Source of the DNA: Sphingobacteriales bacterium TSM_CSS
GTDB taxonomy: Bacteria > Bacteroidota > Bacteroidia > Chitinophagales > UBA2359
DNA: 56,217 nt
Assembly (NCBI GenBank): GCA_002212985.1
Contig: NBMY01000136.1
Coordinates: 1-56,217, forward strand
Reading direction: 5' to 3'
Shown here: positions 25,126 through 35,252 of the stretch, in pieces
Position numbering within the stretch: position 1 is the stretch's first letter
How the letters are laid out: the number at the start of each line of letters is the position of its first letter
Notes under the pieces: generated by a model
Told to the model about the DNA's origin: nothing
Seen by the model: the letters and a program-made list of their open reading frames with translations, nothing else
Database searches by the model: none
Position numbers and translations under genes: made by a program

Positions 25126-28100
25126 ATGAAAAAGTTACTTGTTTTTACCGCTTTTCTGCTAATGGCAGTTTGCTTGCAGTTTCCGTTTAAAGCAATGGCC
25201 TGCGAACCCGGCCAATTGCCCGAAACCTACCTCTACTTCATTGAAAACAAGGGGCAGTGGAACGATAATATTAAATATCAGGTGGAGTTAAACGCTGCCC
25301 GACTGTTTCTGGAAAGCGACAAACTTACCTATGTGCTGGTTAACCCGGCCGACATGGACTACCTGCACGATGCCCACCACAACCCCGATTTGGATATATC
25401 GGATTTTGTGCTGCACTGCCATGCTTTTCAGGTACATTTTGGCGGCGATATCAACCTTCCAACAGCTCCGCAGGCAACCTGCAATTCCGATGCTTACCGA
25501 AACTATTTTATTGATAAAGATCCCTCCAAATGGAAATCGCATGTGGGTTTATACCAGCAAATTGATTATTACAACCTGTACAACGGCATTGACCTGCGTT
25601 TTTACGGCGATGGCGGACATGTTAAATACGATTATATTGTAGCGCCCGGCGCCAATGCCTCGCAAATTCAATTGGTGTACGATGGACTCGACGGGCTTTT
25701 TGTGCAAAACGGCAATTTGCACATGCTTACTTCGGTCAACACCATTATTGAACAGCAGCCCTATGCCTATCAGTATATTAACGGGCAACTTACGCAGGTG
25801 CCTTGCTTTTTCAGCGTATCGGGCAATACGGTTACCTTTAACATGCCCGACGGTTATGATACCTCCGAAGAACTGATTATTGACCCCACCCTCATCTTTT
25901 CAACCTACACCGGCGCCACCTCCGATAACTGGGGCTTTACCGCCACCTACGACAACACGGGGCATCTTTATGCCGGCGGCGCAGCTTTCGGGGTGGGTTA
26001 CCCCACCACTACCGGTGCATTTCAGATAAATTTTGCGGGCGGCGACCCCGTAGGGCCCTTCTTTATCGACATCAGCGTTTCCAAATTTACCCCCGATGGC
26101 TCTAACCTCATTTACTCTACTTACTTAGGCGGCTCGGCCAGTACCGAAATACCTCAAAGTATGATTGTTTCGCCACAAAACGAACTCATTGTTTACGGAA
26201 CCACCGGCTCGGTTAACTTTCCTACCACGCCCGGTTGTTTCGATGACTCTTTTAATGGCGGTTTTCCGGTAACCTTTAACTCCATGCCCTACCAAAGTGG
26301 CCCGGGCTCCGATATTATAGTTTCTAAATTTAATGCCGATGGCAGCGCACTGGTGGGTTCTACCTATATTGGCGGCGTAGGCAACGACGGGTTAAACCTC
26401 TCTACCGCCCTTAAAAGAAACTATGCCGACGAAGCCCGCGGCGAAGTGTTTATTGACGCCGGCGGCAATATTTACTTGGCCTCCAGCACCAACTCGCCCG
26501 ATTTTCCGGCTACCGAAGGCGTAATTTCAGAGTTTGCCATTGGCGGGCAAGATGCCTGCCTCATTAAACTGAACCCCTCGCTTACCAACATGATTTGGGG
26601 AACCTACTTAGGCGGCACCTCCGACGATGCCGCTTACTCACTAAAAATGGACGATAGTGAAACCCTGTACGTGTGCGGCGGAACCAACAGCAACAATTTT
26701 CCGATAGTGCCCGGCGCTTACGATGCCACTTACAACGGCGGAACCTGCGATGCCTGGCTTGCCAAAATAAGTACCGATGGCTCTACGCTGCTGGCATCAA
26801 CTTATTTGGGAACTCCTATGTACGACCAATCATTCTTCATAGATATTGATGAAGAGTTAAACGTTTACACCGTAGGGCAAACCGCCGGCATTTATCCCAT
26901 TTCGCCCGGTGTGTACAGCAACCCCAACAGCGGCCAATACCTGCAAAAACTCAGCAACGACCTGAGCACCTCGCTGTGGTCAACCACGTTTGGCAACGGC
27001 AACGGCTCGCCCAACATTTCGCCCAGCGCCTTTCTTGTTGACAATTGTTACCAGATTTACGTTTCGGGCTGGGGCGGAAATGTAAACGGCTCATCGCCCG
27101 GCTCTACCACCAACGGCCTACCCGTTACCCCCGATGCTTATGACAGTGCTACCGATGGCAGCGACTATTACTTTATTGTTCTGGGTCCCAACGCCTCCAC
27201 CCTTATTTATGCCACCTTTTTCGGCTCGCCCAGCGGCACCGGCGAACACGTTGACGGCGGCACCAGCCGTTTCGACAAACAGGGTATTATTTACCAGGCC
27301 GTTTGCGCCGGCTGCGGCAGTTCCGATTTATTTCCTACCACGCCCGGTGCATGGTCAAACACCAACAACTCTACCAACTGCAATCTGGGTTGCCTTAAAT
27401 TTGCCTTTGAAGTAGCGCCCACCGTTGCCGAATTTACCTTGCCACCGCCGGGCTGCGCACCCTATACCGTTGCCTTTAGCAATACCAGTACCAACGCACT
27501 GGAATACACCTGGAACTTTGGCGATGGCAGTGCCACCTCTACCGAAGTTAGCCCTACCCATACCTTTGCCGAACCCGGCACCTACACCGTAACCCTGCTG
27601 GCCGTAAACCCCGGCACTTGCAACGGCTCCGATGAAACTACCCAAACCGTGGTTATCCTTGGCGAGCAGGAAGTAACGCTAACCCCGCTAAACTTCTGCC
27701 CCGGCGACTCTCCCGCCCTGCTTAGTGCATCTTTACCGGGCGGAACCTGGAGCGGAACGGGCGTGGTAAACCCCGCCACCGGCCTCTTTAATCCTGCCGG
27801 ACTGGCGCCGGGAGCCTATACTGTTACTTATACCGTAGGCACTATACCCACTTGTACTTCTACTGCCACCACTACGGTAACGGTAAACGGCCTACCCGAT
27901 CCCTCGTTTACCGACCAAAACGGCGTACCTGTTAACGGTAATATTTACTGTATTACCGATGCGGCCGTTACCCTTGTACCCACAACCGAAGGAGCTGTTA
28001 TTACCGGCACCGCCGTATCGGGCAATGTGTTTACGCCGGCTTCGGTGCCTCAGTCCTTGCTCAATACGCCCATTAACATTAACCTTACGGTAGAGGTTAA

Positions 28101-29505
28101 CGGCTGCCCTAACGCATCGGTACAAACCGTTACCGTTATTGCCCCGCCGAACCCGGCGTTTACCTCCTTTAACTTCTGCCAGGGAGCAGGCCCCGCTATT
28201 TTTGAGCCGGTAACTCCCGGCGGCAGCTGGAGCGGTACAGGCATTGACCCCGCAACGGGTATTTTTTCGCCCATCGGGTTAACGCCAGGCATTTACACTG
28301 TTTCTTATACAGTAGGCGAAACCGGTTGCAACGCCACTGCATCGGCAGACGTGGTGGTATCGGCAGCCGAAGCCGGAACCATGCCCGCTGATTTACAAAT
28401 AGTTTGCAGCAATCAACAGGTAACCATTACCAACTTTGGCGATGAAATACTGGAAGAAGGGCAAGGTTTGTACTACATTTTACATACCAATGCAGGAGAA
28501 ACCGCCGGAACCGTTCTGGCACAAAATACCACCGGCACTTTTGATTTTGGCCAATTGAACGGAGCCGAATATTATAACACCTACTACATTTCGGCAGTGG
28601 CTTCTTTACCCGATGGCAACGGCGGCCCGCTGCTTTCCGACCCCTGTATTGATATTGCCGCCGGAACGCCGGTAGTTTTCCTGGCGCCCATTACCTTAGA
28701 AGTTGATGAATACTGCGACTGGTTAACGGGCGACTACCACGTGGTTATTGCTCCGCAAGGTGGTTATCCGGGCTATGATGCCGCATCGGAATATACCATC
28801 ATGGGCGACTTTTTCGGGAATATGACAATTGGGACTTCTATGGAAATTGTTTTTCCCGAAGGTTCAACCACCACGTATTTATTCGAAGTTTCTGATATAA
28901 CCGATTGCGATGTTGCCTTTGCCTCTGAAGACTTTTTCTGCACCAAAACACCGGTTGAACTGTTGTATTTTACCGGTAAAGCCGTTGACGAAGGCAGCCT
29001 GCTAACCTGGGCTACCGCCACCGAAACCGACAATGATTTTTATACTTTGTGGCGCTCTGCCGACGGGCAAAACTTTACCAAAATTATGCAAATTGATGCG
29101 GCCGGCACTTCCATTACGGGGCAAAATTACCAGTATTTAGACCGTTATACCTCTTGCGCACCGTTGTACTACCGCCTTACCCAAACCGATGTTGGCGGCA
29201 GTACCCGCAATTTAGGCATAGTAAGCATTACCCGGTCAGGAAACAACAACTTGCCGCAAGGCATACTAATAAGCCCCGTACCGGCCACCAATAACGTAAC
29301 CCTGCAATTTGCCAATACCGGCGGACAAAACAACATTTGCTTGTTTGACGTAACGGGTAAACTGGTATTGCAAACCCAAGGCGGCAACACCGCCGATTGT
29401 GTGCTGCAAACAACCTTAGACATTAGCCGCCTTACGGCAGGCATGTACATGGTGCGTATTAACGGAGATCTGCAAACAATAAGCGCTAAGTTGGTAGTAA
29501 AATAA
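25126..29505 (+). CDS. Large T9SS-exported protein with SBBP-like and PKD domains
   Basis: The product has 1459 residues. A signal peptide ends near residue 25. Residues ~33-255 (ENKGQWNDNIKYQ to LIIDPTLIFSTY) match the N-terminal domain often found before SBBP beta-propeller repeats in Bacteroidota. Residues ~260-755 hold repeats with the pattern DAWLAKISTDGSTLLASTYLGG, typical of SBBP. A PKD domain follows at about 765-845 (YTWNFGDGS, THTFAEPGTYTVTLLAV). Later repeats contain GGTWSGTGVVNPATGLFNP-like units (two clear copies). The last ~80 residues end with GMYMVRI and ISAKLVVK, a type A T9SS sorting domain. The protein is thus secreted and probably on the cell surface, perhaps an adhesin or gliding-associated factor. 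No catalytic site is recognised. Confidence 0.85.
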   Translation: MKKLLVFTAFLLMAVCLQFPFKAMACEPGQLPETYLYFIENKGQWNDNIKYQVELNAARLFLESDKLTYVLVNPADMDYLHDAHHNPDLDISDFVLHCHAFQVHFGGDINLPTAPQATCNSDAYRNYFIDKDPSKWKSHVGLYQQIDYYNLYNGIDLRFYGDGGHVKYDYIVAPGANASQIQLVYDGLDGLFVQNGNLHMLTSVNTIIEQQPYAYQYINGQLTQVPCFFSVSGNTVTFNMPDGYDTSEELIIDPTLIFSTYTGATSDNWGFTATYDNTGHLYAGGAAFGVGYPTTTGAFQINFAGGDPVGPFFIDISVSKFTPDGSNLIYSTYLGGSASTEIPQSMIVSPQNELIVYGTTGSVNFPTTPGCFDDSFNGGFPVTFNSMPYQSGPGSDIIVSKFNADGSALVGSTYIGGVGNDGLNLSTALKRNYADEARGEVFIDAGGNIYLASSTNSPDFPATEGVISEFAIGGQDACLIKLNPSLTNMIWGTYLGGTSDDAAYSLKMDDSETLYVCGGTNSNNFPIVPGAYDATYNGGTCDAWLAKISTDGSTLLASTYLGTPMYDQSFFIDIDEELNVYTVGQTAGIYPISPGVYSNPNSGQYLQKLSNDLSTSLWSTTFGNGNGSPNISPSAFLVDNCYQIYVSGWGGNVNGSSPGSTTNGLPVTPDAYDSATDGSDYYFIVLGPNASTLIYATFFGSPSGTGEHVDGGTSRFDKQGIIYQAVCAGCGSSDLFPTTPGAWSNTNNSTNCNLGCLKFAFEVAPTVAEFTLPPPGCAPYTVAFSNTSTNALEYTWNFGDGSATSTEVSPTHTFAEPGTYTVTLLAVNPGTCNGSDETTQTVVILGEQEVTLTPLNFCPGDSPALLSASLPGGTWSGTGVVNPATGLFNPAGLAPGAYTVTYTVGTIPTCTSTATTTVTVNGLPDPSFTDQNGVPVNGNIYCITDAAVTLVPTTEGAVITGTAVSGNVFTPASVPQSLLNTPININLTVEVNGCPNASVQTVTVIAPPNPAFTSFNFCQGAGPAIFEPVTPGGSWSGTGIDPATGIFSPIGLTPGIYTVSYTVGETGCNATASADVVVSAAEAGTMPADLQIVCSNQQVTITNFGDEILEEGQGLYYILHTNAGETAGTVLAQNTTGTFDFGQLNGAEYYNTYYISAVASLPDGNGGPLLSDPCIDIAAGTPVVFLAPITLEVDEYCDWLTGDYHVVIAPQGGYPGYDAASEYTIMGDFFGNMTIGTSMEIVFPEGSTTTYLFEVSDITDCDVAFASEDFFCTKTPVELLYFTGKAVDEGSLLTWATATETDNDFYTLWRSADGQNFTKIMQIDAAGTSITGQNYQYLDRYTSCAPLYYRLTQTDVGGSTRNLGIVSITRSGNNNLPQGILISPVPATNNVTLQFANTGGQNNICLFDVTGKLVLQTQGGNTADCVLQTTLDISRLTAGMYMVRINGDLQTISAKLVVK

Positions 29506-29667
29506 CTACCCTGCAAAAAAGAAGAATTGCAACGGTTACTTTTTGCGTTTTTTGCGTCATAATGTAAAGGCAACATAAACAGGTTGCCCGCTTTACGCAG
29601 CAAATGTATAAACATGAATTGCTGCTTAAAAACCTGAATCTTGTAAAACATCAACTTAAAAACAAAA

Positions 29668-30276
29668 ATGAACAACCTTAATTTTGTAGATTTGCTCACA
29701 CAGCAGTTTAGTGGTGATACCGCCGAAATGATTGGGCAACAACTTGGCTTAGACAAAGGAACCACCCAACTTGCCCTTAGCCAGTTTTTACCGGTTATTG
29801 CCACCGCTTTAGCCAACAACTCTGCCAACGAAGAAGGCGCCAGTTCTTTGTACAACGCAGTAGAACAAGACCACGACGGCAGCATTATGAACAACCTGAT
29901 GGGTTTTTTGGGTAATTTTTCGCAAGGCCCCGGCGCAGGCATTTTGGGACATGTTTTTGGCAACCAAATGGGGCAGATAGCCGAGTTTGTAAGCAAAAAC
30001 ACCGGCATTGATACAAGCACTGCCCAAAACCTCATGCAAATTGCAGCGCCAATGGTTATGGGTTTACTGGGGCAGCAACAACGGTCGCAAGGGTTAACCC
30101 AACAGGGTTTATCGCAGTTTTTAAATGCCTCGGTTCAAGATGTACAACGCACCGACCCCAAAAATATGGGACTTATCGGCAAACTACTCGACCGCAACAA
30201 CGACGGTAACGTGTTTGACGATGTAGCATCTTTGGGCATGTCTTTCCTTAAAAACTGGATGAACGGACGCAACTAA
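29668..30276 (+). CDS. DUF937 family protein
   Basis: The product has 202 residues without a signal peptide. DUF937 features are the repeated helical pattern with FLPVIATALANN, LLGQQQ and SVQDV, and many Gln, Asn and Gly residues (GNFSQGPGAGILGHVFG). The end, LLDRNNDGNVFDDVASLGM, contains an EF-hand-like DxNxDG loop that could bind calcium. The function of the family is not settled; the related YidB protein of enterics is also uncharacterised. A strong terminator lies 28 bp downstream, so it forms the end of a transcript. Confidence 0.8.
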   Translation: MNNLNFVDLLTQQFSGDTAEMIGQQLGLDKGTTQLALSQFLPVIATALANNSANEEGASSLYNAVEQDHDGSIMNNLMGFLGNFSQGPGAGILGHVFGNQMGQIAEFVSKNTGIDTSTAQNLMQIAAPMVMGLLGQQQRSQGLTQQGLSQFLNASVQDVQRTDPKNMGLIGKLLDRNNDGNVFDDVASLGMSFLKNWMNGRN

Positions 30277-30303
30277 AACGATTTCTTTTTTGTAAAAAAA
30301 TTG

Positions 30304-30350
30304 TAGCGCTGCCGCTGCCTGCTTTGCCGGGCCGCGGCAGCGCTATTTTT
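30304..30350 (+). terminator. Rho-independent terminator after the DUF937 gene
   Basis: TAGCGCTGCCGC (30304-30315) pairs with 30334-30345 in a 12-bp stem with an 18-nt loop, followed by five T. A run of A before the left arm would also allow action on the other strand. Confidence 0.88.
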
Positions 30351-30449
30351 GGCTTAGGCAAGGCAGTTGCTTATTGCTTAAGAACACGGCTATTCTAAAT
30401 TTTTACATGACTGTTCAACATGTTCCTTTTTTAAGCGGACAAATTATTG

Positions 30450-30457
30450 TATTTTTG
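30450..30457 (+). promoter_or_regulatory. Putative -7 element (TATTTTTG) of the SNF2 gene
   Basis: TATTTTTG matches TAnnTTTG and lies about 60 nt upstream of the GTG start at 30518. The -33 region holds a T run rather than a clear TTG. Confidence 0.4.
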
Positions 30458-30517
30458 CAAAATTGCCCAAGTTTGACGGGGTGCAGATTTGGTAATATTT
30501 ATTAAAAAAACGATGCC

Positions 30518-33500
30518 GTGGCAGTCAATAGCGCAGATTTAATTAAAAAAATAGGCAATTTTATGACCAAACTGATTGCATTAAAAACGCGTTCAAAAGG
30601 TAAATCTATTTTTGAACACGATTTATGCGTTATTAAAAAATTGGATTTGGTAAATTTCAAAGCCTCCCTGAAGGTTGAAAGCGAAACCTATTACAACAAA
30701 TTTTACAAAGTAGAAATAACCGATTTTAATGATGAAGATAACCTGCATGTAAGTTGCACCTGCCCCGCAGCAGATTGGCAGGATATATGTAAGCACGGCA
30801 GTGCAGCGCTTTTTGCTTTAAGCCAAAAATTAGCAAACTTGGGTGCCGAAGAAGCCCAGATGCAAGCAGAAGCTATACCAGCCGGTACGCAATTGCTTAA
30901 AATGACTAATATAGAAGAAACTGTTATAAAACGACATCTTAACAGCGAAGATTGGCCCAAAGCAAGGCAACTGGCCTATGCCAACAGGGCACAAATAACG
31001 ACCGATTTTAATCAAGCTGCCACTGCTACAATTATTTATAAAAATGAAAAATTTGATATTTTTATAAAAAAAGTAGGCGCCAAGCAATTTTACTCCTCAT
31101 GCTCCTGCCCCGAAGGCGCTGAAAGCATGTGTCTGCACCGCGCCTGCGTGTTGCTGCAACTTAAAAACAAGAATGGCGAAAGGGCATTTGAATTAATGAA
31201 AGACTGGACCGACTACAAAAACCAATTGCTGTCAGAATACGGCTTTTCTCTTACAGACGACCTTAGCGGATTGTTTGACTTTACCATGGAAGGCGATAAA
31301 CCTGTGTTGAAAGTGCTTGACCCCTCCATAACCCCAATTAAAGATTTGAATAGGTTTGTAAAGACCGAACTACAAATAAGTCCCCAAAACAAAACAATTA
31401 ACATAGGTATTTCGGGGCAGGGTAAAAATAAAACCGATTTAGAAAAAACACAGCAAAACACAGCAAAATATGGCATTGCATACCTGTTTAATTTTACCAG
31501 AACCACCGATTTGCCATACTTTTCCATAACCCCTATACTTGGTAAATTAAACGCTTCCGAAACCGCGCTTGTCTCGCACGTAACCACTATACTCAATGTA
31601 TCGGGCAATATTGAATTTAAAGAAATGCCCAAATTTTCTGAAAACGATTACCAAATTATTCAGCTTTGTAAAGAGCTTTCGTTTACCGAACTATACAACT
31701 ATGCCCGCACCAAGTTACGGGTAACACCTAAAGTTAACGTATGGTACTACACTCTTAGTGCGCCCCTAAAACCCGAAGACATGGACAGTGCGCAAACAAC
31801 CGCTTTTTGGCAATATGTGAACCAGAAAGTGAGGGCGTTGTTTCAACTGCTCGAAGACAAAATTACCTACTCCGCTCTCCACACCAACCACCTTTCCATT
31901 AACACCATTGCCCCCATTGAAATAAAAGGTACCAAAGCAACTGTTTGTTTTAGCGTTTCTGAAAAAAATGGTTTTATTGAACTCAGCACTTTCCTTAAAA
32001 CCGATACTGCAACAATACCCCTTCAACATGCAAAATCAACGGCAAACGGCATTATGCTACAAATTAACAATGCCCTTTACCTGGTAGATAACCACAACCA
32101 GCCCGAAATTTTTAATTCCTTTGTCCAAAAACCAGTGGTAAAGGTAAAAAGCTCCAACTTTCCTACACTGCTCAACAACGTAATTTTGCCCCTGCAAAAC
32201 CACTTTGAGGTAATCAGCCAAATACCCCTCAATTATTCAGATGTACAAATTGAACCCCGGGCGCAACTCTACCTCAAAGAATCTGAGGAATACCTTATTT
32301 TACAACCCATTATCAGCTACAACGATACGCAAACAGAACCCAACAACGGGTCCGACATAATTTTGGTGCAAAACGGGCAATTGATTCGCCTCGTTCGGAA
32401 CCGCGAATATGAAACCGAATTGCGAGATTTTATAATGCACCTGCACCCTTCTTTTGCCGAACAACTGCCCGAAACCGAGGGACTGTACTTCTACATTCAC
32501 TACAACGATGTAATGATGGACAACTGGTTTTTAAACTGCTTTGAGCAGGTAAAAAACCGGCAAATTGAGGTGTTCGGGTTTAAACAATTATCCAAATTCC
32601 ATTTCAACCTTCACAAACCCAAACTCACTTTTAACAAAGTCAGCTCCGGCATTGACTGGTTCGATTTGCAGGCCAGCGTTGAGTTTGGCGATATAAGCGT
32701 TTCACTTAAAGATGTGCAAAAAGCCATTATTAAAAAGGATAATTTTATAAAACTCGAAGATGGTTCATTGGGCATTTTGCCGCAAGAATGGCTGCAAAAG
32801 TATGCCGCCCTATTTAAACTGTCCGATACAAAAGGTAAAAATAACTTGCACCTTTCAAAAGTTCATTTCAATATTGTTGACCAATTGTATGACGAAATAA
32901 AGGAAGCCAACGTGTTGAAGGAACTGGCAGAAAAAAGAAATAAGTTAAGAAATTTTGACAAAATACAAAACATAACCATACCTCGGCAAATTAAAGCCGA
33001 ATTACGGCCTTATCAGAAATCGGGCTTTAACTGGCTCAATTTTCTAAACGAATTCAGGTGGGGCGGCTGCTTGGCCGATGATATGGGGTTGGGTAAAACA
33101 CTTCAGATACTCACCTTTTTGCAACATTTAAAACAGCAAAAACAGTCCGGCACAAGTTTGGTAGTAGTGCCAACCTCGCTCATTTTTAACTGGGAAGCCG
33201 AAATTGAAAAATTTTGCCACTCGCTTACCCTGCTGCGCTACCATGGCCCCGACAGGCACAAAACCAGCATAGACAGTTTTAAGAAATACGACATCATTAT
33301 TACCTCTTACGGAACTCTGGCATCGGATATTGAAAAGTTTATAAAATTTACCTTTCACTATGTGATTCTTGACGAATCGCAGTCTGTTAAAAACCCCGAA
33401 ACCAAGCGCTACAAAGCTGTGCGACTGCTAAACTCACATAACCGGCTGGCGCTTACCGGTACACCCATAGAAAACAATACCTTTGACCTTTATGCGCAGC

Positions 33501-34393
33501 TCAACTTTTTAAACCCCGGCATGTTGGGCAGTATAGAGTTTTTTAAAGAACAATATGCCAACCCCATTGACAAACACAATGACCAGGAGCGCGTTGCAGA
33601 ACTGAAACGAATTGTGTACCCCTTTATCTTGCGCCGAACCAAAGAACTGGTTGCCAAAGATTTGCCCGAAAAAACCGAAACCATTTTGTATTGCGAAATG
33701 GGCGCCGAACAGCGCAAGGTGTATGAAGCATTCAGAGACATGTACCGGTTTAAAATTCTGGATAGGATTAACGAATCGGGCATGTCGAAAGCTGGCATGT
33801 TCATTTTGGAAGGGTTAATGAAACTGCGCCAAATTTGCGACTCGCCAGCCCTGCTCAAAGATGCCGAAGATTACGGGCACGAATCGGTAAAACTCAAAGA
33901 ACTAATGGCGCATATTACCGAAAGAACCGGCAAGCACAAAATTTTAATTTTCTCGCAGTTTTTAATGATGCTGGCGCTGGTGCGCAAACAGTTAAAAGCC
34001 CATAAAATTGCTTATGCCTATTTAGATGGCAGCACTTCCCCTGCAGAACGAGAAGAAGAAGTAAGAAAATTTCAAACCCAGCCCGATTGCCGGGTATTTT
34101 TGGTTAGTTTGAAAGCCGGCGGCATGGGGTTAAACCTTACCGCAGCCGATTATGTGTTTTTAATAGACCCATGGTGGAACCCCGCCGTAGAGCAGCAAGC
34201 CATAGATCGCACCCACCGCATTGGGCAAACCAACCACGTTTTTGCCTATAAAATGATTTGCAAAGATACCGTAGAGGAAAAAATACTGTCGCTGCAACAA
34301 AAAAAGAAATTGCTTGCAGCCGACCTCATCAGTACCGATAAAGGGTTTATTAAAAACCTGAGTAAATCTGATGTGGAATTTTTGTTCAGTTAA
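30518..34393 (+). CDS. SNF2-family DEAD/DEAH helicase with SWIM zinc fingers
   Basis: The product has 1291 residues. Two SWIM-type zinc motifs (CxCx9CxH, CTCPAADWQDICKH from residue 80; CxCx7CxH, CSCPEGAESMCLH from residue 195) are followed by a long middle region. The C-terminal third (~residues 830-1291) is an SNF2 ATPase. Walker A is DDMGLGKT (~857), motif Ia is VVPTSLIFNW, motif II is DESQ (residue 952, in place of DEAH or DEAQ), motif III is LTGTPIEN and motif VI is QAIDRTHRIGQ. It should move along or remodel DNA-protein or RNA polymerase complexes, as RapA-type proteins do. The start is GTG; an in-frame stop lies just upstream and the first in-frame ATG is 15 codons inside. It is transcribed alone. 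Confidence 0.9.
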   Translation: MAVNSADLIKKIGNFMTKLIALKTRSKGKSIFEHDLCVIKKLDLVNFKASLKVESETYYNKFYKVEITDFNDEDNLHVSCTCPAADWQDICKHGSAALFALSQKLANLGAEEAQMQAEAIPAGTQLLKMTNIEETVIKRHLNSEDWPKARQLAYANRAQITTDFNQAATATIIYKNEKFDIFIKKVGAKQFYSSCSCPEGAESMCLHRACVLLQLKNKNGERAFELMKDWTDYKNQLLSEYGFSLTDDLSGLFDFTMEGDKPVLKVLDPSITPIKDLNRFVKTELQISPQNKTINIGISGQGKNKTDLEKTQQNTAKYGIAYLFNFTRTTDLPYFSITPILGKLNASETALVSHVTTILNVSGNIEFKEMPKFSENDYQIIQLCKELSFTELYNYARTKLRVTPKVNVWYYTLSAPLKPEDMDSAQTTAFWQYVNQKVRALFQLLEDKITYSALHTNHLSINTIAPIEIKGTKATVCFSVSEKNGFIELSTFLKTDTATIPLQHAKSTANGIMLQINNALYLVDNHNQPEIFNSFVQKPVVKVKSSNFPTLLNNVILPLQNHFEVISQIPLNYSDVQIEPRAQLYLKESEEYLILQPIISYNDTQTEPNNGSDIILVQNGQLIRLVRNREYETELRDFIMHLHPSFAEQLPETEGLYFYIHYNDVMMDNWFLNCFEQVKNRQIEVFGFKQLSKFHFNLHKPKLTFNKVSSGIDWFDLQASVEFGDISVSLKDVQKAIIKKDNFIKLEDGSLGILPQEWLQKYAALFKLSDTKGKNNLHLSKVHFNIVDQLYDEIKEANVLKELAEKRNKLRNFDKIQNITIPRQIKAELRPYQKSGFNWLNFLNEFRWGGCLADDMGLGKTLQILTFLQHLKQQKQSGTSLVVVPTSLIFNWEAEIEKFCHSLTLLRYHGPDRHKTSIDSFKKYDIIITSYGTLASDIEKFIKFTFHYVILDESQSVKNPETKRYKAVRLLNSHNRLALTGTPIENNTFDLYAQLNFLNPGMLGSIEFFKEQYANPIDKHNDQERVAELKRIVYPFILRRTKELVAKDLPEKTETILYCEMGAEQRKVYEAFRDMYRFKILDRINESGMSKAGMFILEGLMKLRQICDSPALLKDAEDYGHESVKLKELMAHITERTGKHKILIFSQFLMMLALVRKQLKAHKIAYAYLDGSTSPAEREEEVRKFQTQPDCRVFLVSLKAGGMGLNLTAADYVFLIDPWWNPAVEQQAIDRTHRIGQTNHVFAYKMICKDTVEEKILSLQQKKKLLAADLISTDKGFIKNLSKSDVEFLFS

Positions 34394-34599
34394 TGGAGTG
34401 CCTATATTTTGTGCCTTTATCATTCATAACTCCAATTCCGTGTAGCAACAGCAAAACGGCTGTATGGCTTTGTATCAGAGGGTTTTTGAAAACATAAAAA
34501 CTGGTAGCAGCACCAATTCACTGTGCAAATCTCTACAACATGCTGTTTGTTAACAACTATTGCAAAACCTTCGCCTAAAATATGCGGATTTTAGCCAAA

Positions 34600-35058
34600 T
34601 TATTTCGGGGTTTCATTTGGGTTTTGATTCATCTTTTTGTAAACACCTACTATTACAATTACACAAACGGTTAGCATACATAGGGCAAGCGAAATCAACA
34701 GAAATGAAATTGCGCTTTCTGTTATACCTTCTCCTCCTTTTCCTCCTGCAATGGGCATCATTTTTCCAAAGCCGGTAATAGCAGCCATTATTACTGCTGC
34801 AAGATTTGCAAAAGTGCCATACACTACCAACCCAAATGTTATGTTGAGCCATGTTGTTGACAATAGCAATCGTTTCCATATAAGTCCCAGCAACATTAAA
34901 AACATTCCGTTCATTACGCCCTCTAAATGTGCTGAGAGTGCCATTCGGGGGTTTACCATGTTCTGAACAAAAAACCCGACAATCAGTCCAAACAGGAACA
35001 AAACCAATCCCAAAAGTATAAGGTAGTTTGCTTGTTTTGCTTGCAAGTTGTGTTCCAT
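34600..35058 (-). CDS. Hydroxylaminobenzene mutase/styrene-oxide isomerase-like membrane protein
   Basis: The product has 152 residues with four membrane helices. The motif NPRMALSAHLEGVMNGMFLMLLGLIW around residues 35-62 is the hallmark of the HabA/HabB and styrene-oxide isomerase family, including the His that binds heme in the isomerase. The C-terminal half has GTFANLAAVIMAAITGFGKMMPIAGG and two further helices. Known members rearrange hydroxylaminobenzene to aminophenol or styrene oxide to phenylacetaldehyde. No aromatic-degradation genes are nearby, so the substrate here is unknown and may be quite different. Confidence 0.72.
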   Translation of the reverse strand: MEHNLQAKQANYLILLGLVLFLFGLIVGFFVQNMVNPRMALSAHLEGVMNGMFLMLLGLIWKRLLLSTTWLNITFGLVVYGTFANLAAVIMAAITGFGKMMPIAGGKGGEGITESAISFLLISLALCMLTVCVIVIVGVYKKMNQNPNETPK

Positions 35059-35252
35059 GTGTTTGAACTGTATTGTTACTGTTTTTAAGGCAGCTTGCTA
35101 TAGCTGAAATTGAGTTATCACCACTGCCTGTTTACAAGTCGTTCGGCTATTTGGGCTAATAGCATACAACAAACAACTGCATCGGAAAAAGCCATGCTTT
35201 CTCTCCACTACGTTTGTAAATGCTTTATGTTCCGGTAATAGAAACCTGTTCA

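Noticed and set aside
29169..30035. 288-codon minus-strand frame across the T9SS tail and the DUF937 gene
   Set aside because: It crosses the boundary between two real plus-strand genes in their shadow frame and contains no recognisable domain.
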